Assembly: GCA_964406735.1 (NCBI GenBank)
Contig: CAYOSU010000004.1
Coordinates: forward strand, 45,732 to 109,731
Length of the DNA: 64,000 nt
Direction of reading: 5' to 3'
From: CAYOSU01 sp964406735
GTDB lineage: Bacteria > Bacillota > Clostridia > Christensenellales > CAMQZB01
A program made the position numbers and the translations under genes. Shown piece after piece: positions 51,567 through 57,573 of the stretch (positions are counted from its first letter, which is position 1; every line of letters starts with the position of its first letter). The notes beneath the pieces were generated by a model, which did no database searches, was not told where the DNA came from, and worked only from the letters and a program-made list of their open reading frames with translations.

Positions 51567-51614
51567 TTTTAGCCTGAAAACCCGTTGGGACGGGCGGAAT
51601 ACTGAACGCTAAAA
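51567..51614. repeat. Nested inverted repeat after the GH43 gene
   Basis: TTTTAGC (51567-51573) pairs with GCTAAAA (51608-51614) around CCCGT/ACGGG (51581-51585, 51590-51594). The right side has ACTGAACGC, as at 16158 and 19569. Confidence 0.5.
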
Positions 51615-51683
51615 AGCGATACCCAAAGCGTAAATAAGCCTACAAGGCGCAAACGCAAAGAATGCGGATTCAGAAAAAAACAC

Positions 51684-51720
51684 AAAGCGAACGCTGAAAT
51701 TTACGGCGTTCGCTTTTTTT
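51684..51720 (+). terminator. Terminator of the GH3/GH43 unit
   Basis: AAAGCGAACGC (51684-51694) with GCGTTCGCTTT (51706-51716), then a T run to 51720. Confidence 0.9.
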
Positions 51721-51726
51721 CGCAAA

Positions 51727-51759
51727 ACAAAAAACGAGTTATAAAAACTCGTTTTTTGT
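51727..51759. terminator. Bidirectional terminator before the convergent PFK gene
   Basis: ACAAAAAACGAGTT with AACTCGTTTTTTGT (51727-51740, 51746-51759), loop ATAAA; T-rich on both strands. Confidence 0.85.
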
Positions 51760-51778
51760 GCTCCTAATATGAGCGGTT

Positions 51779-52933
51779 TTATATAAGGAAGGAAAGAAAT
51801 TGAGGTAATTCGCCAACTAATGGCTTAACCCAATCTATGAATTGGTCAGTTACGAAGGTCTTGTCGGGAGTCATGAAGCTTTCGGGGAAGACCCTTTCGG
51901 TAAGCATTACCTTCTCGATAGGCACGAGCTTGGTCTGCATAACGTAAGGCTTCGTCGAAACTCTTTCAAATCCGACCATGACCTCTGAAATTCCTGCAAG
52001 TGCGGCTTTAGCGGCCTCACTTCCTGCGATAAACGCTTCCTCGACGTCGATAGGGGATGCATAAGTAAACGAGCATCTCTGCAAAAGGCCGGGCTTTTCG
52101 CTTCTCGCCTTAATGCCGAGGTTCTTAAGGATAAGATTTTGCAGGTGCGCCGAAACGTCTCCGAAATAGGTGGCTCTTCCGACCGTAAGCACAGGCTCTA
52201 CGATAGGCTTTCCGTCAAGTCCTTTAAGTCCCTCCGACGCAACTATGCACACGCCGCCTTTTTGGCGGAACAGCCTTTCTGCGTCAACGAGGAAATTTTC
52301 CTCGTCGAATGGGTTTTCGGGGAGATACAAAAGATCGGGTGCGCCGAATCCGTCCTCTCTTGCGAGAGCAGCCGCAGCCGTTATCCAGCCGACGTTTCTT
52401 CCCATGCTCTCGATAACGGAAACGTGGATGGGAAGACCTGAAATATCGCACGCCGCTTCCTTGACTGACGCTGCTATGTACCTTGCAGCCGAAGCGTATC
52501 CGGGAGCGTGGTCTGTCTCCATGATATCGTTGTCGATGGTCTTTGGGATACCTACTACGGTAATACCCTTGCCCTTCGTGTGCTTAGCGATGTTGCCGCA
52601 GGTATCCATTGAGCCGTTGCCGCCGTTGACGAGAACGTACTTGATGTCGTGCTTAATAAGTATCTCGGCGATCTTCTCGTAATCCTCGCTTTCGAGCGGA
52701 TGCCTGCTCGTGCCGATAGCGCTTCCCGGCGTTCTTTTGAGTTTTTCAACGTCGCTGTCGGGAACGTTGGTAAGGTCAATAAAGTCCTCGTTCAGAAGTC
52801 CCTTAGAACCGTACCTTGCTGCCAGAATTTTACCCTTGAAGCCTTGCTTTTTCACCTCGGAGAGAACTCCTGCAAGCGAGCTGTTGATTACGCTCGTAGG
52901 TGCTCCACCGTGCATTATCAAAATATTAGACAT
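51779..52933 (-). CDS. Phosphofructokinase-family enzyme with mixed ATP/PPi-type residues
   Basis: A 384-residue PFK. IMHGGAPTSVINSSLAG (N-terminal loop), GTSRHPLES, NGGNGSMDTCG and PKTIDNDIMETDHAPGYASAA (part) place it in the PPi-PFK-like branch. Lys in PKTIDND is the PPi-type residue (ATP enzymes have Gly). In GGNGSMDT the residue next to the Asn (E. coli position 104) is Gly, as in ATP enzymes; PPi enzymes have Asp (GGNDS or GGDDS). So the phosphoryl donor is uncertain. It phosphorylates fructose-6-P or a related ketose phosphate. Divergent from the LacI gene at 53108, with which it may share control. Confidence 0.9.
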   Translation of the reverse strand: MSNILIMHGGAPTSVINSSLAGVLSEVKKQGFKGKILAARYGSKGLLNEDFIDLTNVPDSDVEKLKRTPGSAIGTSRHPLESEDYEKIAEILIKHDIKYVLVNGGNGSMDTCGNIAKHTKGKGITVVGIPKTIDNDIMETDHAPGYASAARYIAASVKEAACDISGLPIHVSVIESMGRNVGWITAAAALAREDGFGAPDLLYLPENPFDEENFLVDAERLFRQKGGVCIVASEGLKGLDGKPIVEPVLTVGRATYFGDVSAHLQNLILKNLGIKARSEKPGLLQRCSFTYASPIDVEEAFIAGSEAAKAALAGISEVMVGFERVSTKPYVMQTKLVPIEKVMLTERVFPESFMTPDKTFVTDQFIDWVKPLVGELPQFLSFLI

Positions 52934-53003
52934 AAAAAATTATTTCCTCTTTTACTACAATATAATTTTATCATAAAAAGCGAAATCTTCAAATTATTCG
53001 TAC

Positions 53004-53040
53004 GCAATCGTTTGCATTGAGCCGTTTTGTGTGCTAAGAT
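53004..53040 (+). promoter_or_regulatory. Promoter of the LacI gene with overlapping operator
   Basis: Operator GCAATCGTTTGC at 53004-53015 overlaps TTGCAT (53012-53017); 17-base spacer; TAAGAT (53035-53040). The arrangement fits autoregulation by the LacI protein or repression by CcpA. Confidence 0.65.
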
Positions 53041-53107
53041 ATAGGCGAGAGAAAATATGCACGACGGTTCATTTGAAAAAGCCGTGCGTACGTAAGCGGA
53101 GGGTGTT

Positions 53108-54088
53108 ATGTCAACGATAAAAGACGTAGCAAAGCTTGCCGAGGTTGCCCCGTCTACCGTGTCGAGGGTACTTAACGGCGAGAACAAGTGCGCTACCGAA
53201 AGCGTAAAGAAGAGAATATTCGATGCGGCGGCGAAGCTCGATTACGTACCGTCGCAGGCGGCGAAGTCGTTGAAAAAGGGAAAGGATGCGACTCCTGCCA
53301 GCAGGATATCCATACTTTTCGCGCGAAATTCAAGCATAGAGGACACCTACTTTTCGGACTTAGCGAGATTTGTCAAGCGTGAAGCGATAAAGTTCGGATG
53401 CTTGCTTGGCGAGGAATACTTCGGCGACGAGGAGATCGCTCCGCAAAAGGGAGAGGGCTTAGTGGTGTTGGGAAGACCGAGAAACTCACTAAGCGGCTTT
53501 ATCTCCAAGTTCGGCGGCAGGGTAGTGTATATAACGCTAAACAAGGTCGGGTCTTCAACAGATCACGTGCTTTGCGACGGCAAGGAAGCTGCCAAGCTTG
53601 CGATGAAATACCTCTTTGACAAGGGACACAGAAAGATAGCGTACGTCGGCGAATATTCTGACGAGATAAGGTATGTCGGCTACAAGGAGTTTTTGATAGA
53701 GAACCGCTTGGAATTCAGGAACGACTACGTAATAAATACCTCGATGAGCGTTAGAGGGGGAATGAAAGGGGCAGAGGAGCTGATAAAGCTCCAAGAATTG
53801 CCTACGGCGGTATTTTGCGCCAACGACTTGACTGCGATAGGCGTTATCGAAAAGCTCAAGGAGCGCAAGATAAAAGTCCCCGACACCCTTTCGGTAATAG
53901 GCATTGACAATATCCCGAAAGCCGAGGAGACAGAGCCGCTGCTTACGACTGTGAGCGTCCCGACACGTGAGCTTGCGCACTTTGCGGTAATGACCCTTTG
54001 TGACAAGCTGAGAGGCGGTCATTCCATAAACGCAATGACCTTTTTGCCGCCCACTCTCGTCATACGAGACAGCGTCAGGAAGATATAG
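53108..54088 (+). CDS. LacI-family transcriptional repressor
   Basis: A 326-residue LacI/GalR regulator. Helix-turn-helix at residues 1-25 (STIKDVAKLAEVAPSTVSRVLN; part: VAKLAEVAPSTVSRVL) with the hinge helix region PSQAAKSLKKGK, then the sugar-binding core (KIAYVGEYSDEIRYVGYKEFL, AVFCANDLTAIGVIEKLKE, LSVIGIDNI; parts shown). GGAGGG precedes the start. Identical 12-base operator-like sites lie in its own promoter, before the TIM-like gene and before the sulfatase at 35.7 kb, defining a candidate regulon. Confidence 0.96.
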   Translation: MSTIKDVAKLAEVAPSTVSRVLNGENKCATESVKKRIFDAAAKLDYVPSQAAKSLKKGKDATPASRISILFARNSSIEDTYFSDLARFVKREAIKFGCLLGEEYFGDEEIAPQKGEGLVVLGRPRNSLSGFISKFGGRVVYITLNKVGSSTDHVLCDGKEAAKLAMKYLFDKGHRKIAYVGEYSDEIRYVGYKEFLIENRLEFRNDYVINTSMSVRGGMKGAEELIKLQELPTAVFCANDLTAIGVIEKLKERKIKVPDTLSVIGIDNIPKAEETEPLLTTVSVPTRELAHFAVMTLCDKLRGGHSINAMTFLPPTLVIRDSVRKI

Positions 54089-54155
54089 CACAAAAAGCGT
54101 TCAATGCGACGCTTGCAAAATACGAAAGATAAAAAGGATATAAGTCAAACGATGT

Positions 54156-54167
54156 GCAATCGTTTGC
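54156..54167. promoter_or_regulatory. LacI-type/cre-like operator upstream of the TIM-LarA operon
   Basis: GCAATCGTTTGC, identical to sites at 35704 and 53004; CAAACGAT at 54147-54154 repeats part of it in inverted form. Confidence 0.6.
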
Positions 54168-54169
54168 GT

Positions 54170-54197
54170 AACAAGCCGCAGGTCGGCTTGTTTTTTT
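54170..54197 (+). terminator. Hairpin terminator between lacI-type gene and TIM-like gene
   Basis: AACAAGCCG (54170-54178) with CGGCTTGTT (54184-54192), 5-base loop, T7. A TATAAT follows at 54202-54207, so the downstream operon probably has its own promoter overlapping this hairpin. Confidence 0.8.
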
Positions 54198-54252
54198 ATT
54201 ATATAATTATCATTGAAAAGGCATGTACTTTGCCAAAATATTGGAGGATAAC

Positions 54253-55080
54253 ATGAAGTATATTTACCTTAACCTGAAGCGTTTCGACGTACCGAAGACC
54301 GAGGGCGGCGCAAACGACATCGGAACAGCAAAAGAGTGGGGCAAAAACATAGTCGAGGGCATTGCGAAAGGCATAGAGGGCTACGACGGCATCTCATTTG
54401 CGGCATATCTTCCCGAGGGCTATATAATACAGGCTGCAGACGCCGAGCACGGCAAACTTGAAATAGGCTGTCAGGGCGTCTTTGAAAACGATGTAGAGGT
54501 CGGCGGCAATTTCGGTGCGTTCACGACTTTAAGAACGGCAAAGTCCGCAAAATTCTTGGGCGCAACGACTGCACTCATAGGACACTGCGAGGAAAGGAAT
54601 AACCTGAAGAGCATAATAACGCTCGGCGGCGGCAACGACCTCAACGCAGTCAACGTAATACTCAACAGAGAGATAAAAAGAGCGACCGCTCAGGGAATGA
54701 AGGTCTTATATTGCATCGGCGAGACGAGCGAGGAGCAGGACAGACGCTACGAGGTATTCAAGACCCAGCTCGAAACAGGTCTTGACGGCGTAGACCTTTC
54801 ACTCGTTACGGTAGCGTACGAGCCCGTTTGGGCGATAGGTCCGGGGAAAACGCCTCCCGACAGTGCGTATATCGAGGACGTAGTCAAATACGTCAAGTCG
54901 GTAAAGCCTGTAAGCGTAGTATACGGCGGCGGCTTAAAGAAAGAGAACGCTCCGGAGCTTGCGAAGATAAAGGAGCTTGACGGCGGACTTATCGCACTCA
55001 CACGCTTCGGCAAAGACTTTGGATTCTCAGTTCCGGATTATCTTGAGATAGTCAGGACGTACAGCGACAATTTAGAATAA
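54253..55080 (+). CDS. Triosephosphate isomerase paralogue, probably for another sugar phosphate
   Basis: A 275-residue TIM-family protein. All catalytic residues are in place: Asn7 and Lys9 in LNLKRFD (NxK), His111 in LIGHCEERN and Glu190 in AYEPVWAIGPGKTPP, with YGGGLKKENAPEL as the phosphate loop. It is longer than glycolytic TIM (about 250), has a modified first strand (LNLKRFD for GNWKMN) and an added segment at residues about 14-30. The position in a LacI-controlled operon with a LarA-like enzyme, mutarotase and glycosidases argues for a dedicated isomerase (such as a tetrulose- or triose-phosphate from an unusual sugar) over glycolysis (inference). Start at 54253 has GGAGG upstream. 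Confidence 0.88.
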   Translation: MKYIYLNLKRFDVPKTEGGANDIGTAKEWGKNIVEGIAKGIEGYDGISFAAYLPEGYIIQAADAEHGKLEIGCQGVFENDVEVGGNFGAFTTLRTAKSAKFLGATTALIGHCEERNNLKSIITLGGGNDLNAVNVILNREIKRATAQGMKVLYCIGETSEEQDRRYEVFKTQLETGLDGVDLSLVTVAYEPVWAIGPGKTPPDSAYIEDVVKYVKSVKPVSVVYGGGLKKENAPELAKIKELDGGLIALTRFGKDFGFSVPDYLEIVRTYSDNLE

Positions 55081-55098
55081 GATCAAGGAGAAATAGAT

Positions 55099-56550
55099 AT
55101 GAAATTCCAGTTAGAATACGGCAACGGATTTATGAATTGCGACCTTCCCGATAACGTAGACGTTTTCGTCCCGGGCGAGACCGTACCCGATCCCCCTCAT
55201 ATTCCCGAGGAAAAGCTCAAAGAAGAGACCTTAAAGAGCATCAGAAACCCGATCGGCATGGAGCCCCTTTCAAAGCTTGCAAAAAAGGGTAGCAAGTGCG
55301 TTATCATCTTCCCCGACAGAGTAAAGGGCGGCGAACAGCCTACTAGCCACAGAAAGACGGCTATTCCCCTTATTTTGCAGGAGCTTTACGCAGCAGGCGT
55401 AGAGAAAAAGGACATTCTTCTCATCTGTTCCAACGGACTTCACAGAAAGAACACCGAAGCCGAGATCAGAGGCGTTTTGGGCGACGAGCTCATGAACGAG
55501 TTCTGGTATTCGCACCAGATAATCAACCACGACAGCGAGGATTACGACCACTTGGTAGACTTAGGCACGACCGAGCGTGGCGACAGAGTATTAGTAAATA
55601 AATATGTATACGACGCAGACGTAGCGATCCTCATCGGACACGTACAGGGTAACCCCTACGGCGGATATTCGGGCGGCTACAAGCACTGCGCAACGGGTAT
55701 CACCCATTGGCGCAGCATAGCGACCCACCACGTTCCCGAGGTCATGCACAGAGACGACTTCGTTCCCGTATCGACTCACTCCTTGATGCGTCATAAGTTC
55801 GACGAGATAGGCATGCACATCGAAAAATGCATGGGCAAAAAGTTCTTCTGCTGCGACGCCGTAACCGATACGAAGTCAAGACAGATAGCGATCTTCTCGG
55901 GTTACGCAAAGGAGATGGAGCCCATTTCCTGGGAGGTTGCCGACAAGCGTACCTTCGTACACTGGGCAGACAAGAAATACGATGTCATCATCTTCGGTGC
56001 ACCTCAGTTCTTCCACTACGGCGACGGCATGGGAACCAACCCCATCATGCTCATGCAGGCATTGTCTGCTCAGGTAATTCGCCACAAGAGAATAATGTCC
56101 GACAAGTGCGTATTCATCTGCGCATCCAAGTGCGACGGCTACTTCCACGACGAGCTTTGGCCTTACACGAGAGAGATGTACGATATGTTCCAGAAGGACT
56201 ATATGAACACACTTCCCGACATGAACCGTTACGGCGAGTATTTCGCTACCAACGAGGAGTATATCAGAAAGTATCGCTACTGCAACGCTTTCCACCCCTT
56301 CCACGGCTTCTCGATGATCTCCTGCGCTCACATCGCAGAGGAGAACACGTCCGCAATATATATCTGCGGCGCACAGGCACCCGGATTTGCAAGAGGTATG
56401 GGACTCAAGACGAGAGCGACTATCGAAGAGGCATTGAAGGACGCAGAGAAGAAGTTCGTAGGCGAAAAGCCCAACATTCTCGTACTTCCGAGGACGTTCA
56501 CGACGGCAGCCGTTCACCTTTGCATGAAGGATACCGAGGGACAGAACTAA
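55099..56550 (+). CDS. LarA-like protein (lactate racemase superfamily, nickel-pincer type)
   Basis: A 483-residue protein of the LarA/DUF2088 superfamily; studied members use a nickel-pincer nucleotide to racemise or epimerise 2-hydroxyacids. Matches to LarA active-site pattern: FPDRVKGG (for DDxTR), His115 in NGLHRKNT, His181 in IGHVQGNPYGG, Lys195 in SGGYK (the Lys that binds the cofactor) and His211 in ATHH. The C-terminal half has Cys/His-rich segments (NAFHPFHGFSMISCAHIAEE). It is about 60 residues longer than lactate racemase. No larB, larC or larE cofactor genes are nearby. The substrate is probably a sugar-derived hydroxyacid (inference from context). Confidence 0.87.
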   Translation: MKFQLEYGNGFMNCDLPDNVDVFVPGETVPDPPHIPEEKLKEETLKSIRNPIGMEPLSKLAKKGSKCVIIFPDRVKGGEQPTSHRKTAIPLILQELYAAGVEKKDILLICSNGLHRKNTEAEIRGVLGDELMNEFWYSHQIINHDSEDYDHLVDLGTTERGDRVLVNKYVYDADVAILIGHVQGNPYGGYSGGYKHCATGITHWRSIATHHVPEVMHRDDFVPVSTHSLMRHKFDEIGMHIEKCMGKKFFCCDAVTDTKSRQIAIFSGYAKEMEPISWEVADKRTFVHWADKKYDVIIFGAPQFFHYGDGMGTNPIMLMQALSAQVIRHKRIMSDKCVFICASKCDGYFHDELWPYTREMYDMFQKDYMNTLPDMNRYGEYFATNEEYIRKYRYCNAFHPFHGFSMISCAHIAEENTSAIYICGAQAPGFARGMGLKTRATIEEALKDAEKKFVGEKPNILVLPRTFTTAAVHLCMKDTEGQN

Positions 56551-56557
56551 TACAAAT

Positions 56558-57421
56558 ATGATAACCATTGAAAACGAATATCTCAAAGTAGGCGCAGAAA
56601 AGGTCGCAGGCGAATTTGTCTCGATGATAGACAAAAAGTGCGGCGCCGAGTTCGTATATCAGGGCGACGACAACGTCTGGCGCAATAAAGCTAAAAATCT
56701 CTTCCCCGTATGCGGCAAGAGCAAGGACGATATCATTGTCGTTGACGGCGTAGAATACCCGATGCCGATGCACGGACTTGCCAAAACGACGGAGTTTGAG
56801 CTTTTTGAAAAGACGGATACGAAGATGAGCTTCTTGATGAAGTCGAACGAAGAAACGAGAGCGCACTACCCTTACGAGTTCAGATTTTTCATCGAATACG
56901 AGCTTGACGGCGACACCCTTTCCCAAAGGTATAGGGTAGAAAACGTCGGCGATAAGACGATGTACTTCTGCGTAGGCGGACATACGGGCTTCAACTTCCC
57001 GATAGAGGGCAACGTTTCGGACTACTATATCAAGGTAAAAGGCGATTTAATAGAAGAAGTTGCCGACGGCGGACTTATAACGGGCGAAACGAGACCGTAT
57101 CCGACAAGTTGCGGCGTATTGACCCTTTCCGATTCGACCTTTGACGAGGGCTCGCACTCACTTTCGGGCTTTGCGGAAAGCAAATTAGAGATCTGCTCCG
57201 ACAAGTACGGCTACTATATGACCGTCGAGTTTGAGGGCTTCCCACACGTAGTGCTTTGGAGTCAGCCAAAGAAGGTTGACTACGTCGCAATCGAGCCTTG
57301 GGTAGGTCTTAACGACAGAGTTGATTCCGATCACGACCTCAAAAAGCGTAAAGGCGTCGTCGCATTAGACGGCGGCAAGGTATTCGAGGTAACGCAAAAG
57401 TTCACCTGCGGAAAAAGATAA
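56558..57421 (+). CDS. Aldose 1-epimerase family protein (LacX-like mutarotase)
   Basis: A 287-residue beta-sandwich protein of the galactose mutarotase family. Visible: MHGLAKTTEFEL (first catalytic His region), VGGHTGFNFP (second His), and VAIEPWVGLNDR (catalytic Glu region with W.G..D). It interconverts alpha and beta anomers of free sugars or acts on sugar-like acids. Only seven bases separate it from the LarA-like gene, so they are co-expressed. No clear ribosome-binding site is visible before the ATG, so it may depend on coupling. A terminator follows. Confidence 0.9.
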   Translation: MITIENEYLKVGAEKVAGEFVSMIDKKCGAEFVYQGDDNVWRNKAKNLFPVCGKSKDDIIVVDGVEYPMPMHGLAKTTEFELFEKTDTKMSFLMKSNEETRAHYPYEFRFFIEYELDGDTLSQRYRVENVGDKTMYFCVGGHTGFNFPIEGNVSDYYIKVKGDLIEEVADGGLITGETRPYPTSCGVLTLSDSTFDEGSHSLSGFAESKLEICSDKYGYYMTVEFEGFPHVVLWSQPKKVDYVAIEPWVGLNDRVDSDHDLKKRKGVVALDGGKVFEVTQKFTCGKR

Positions 57422-57437
57422 ATAGCAAAAAATTCAG

Positions 57438-57465
57438 ACGCTCTCTGTTTTCAGAGGGCGTTTTA
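57438..57465 (+). terminator. Terminator of the TIM-LarA-mutarotase operon
   Basis: ACGCTCTCTG (57438-57447) with CAGAGGGCGT (57452-57461), one G-U, then T4. Confidence 0.8.
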
Positions 57466-57505
57466 TCATATAAAGACACTAATTATGTCAAATTTAGACC
57501 TTTAT

Positions 57506-57535
57506 TTGACCTTGTTTGTGTGTTAAAATTATAAT
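57506..57535 (+). promoter_or_regulatory. Promoter of the GH106-like gene
   Basis: TTGACC at 57506-57511, 18-base spacer, TATAAT at 57530-57535. Confidence 0.7.
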
Positions 57536-57573
57536 AGATAATAATGTTCAGATCTTAATAAGGAGAAAAAAAT

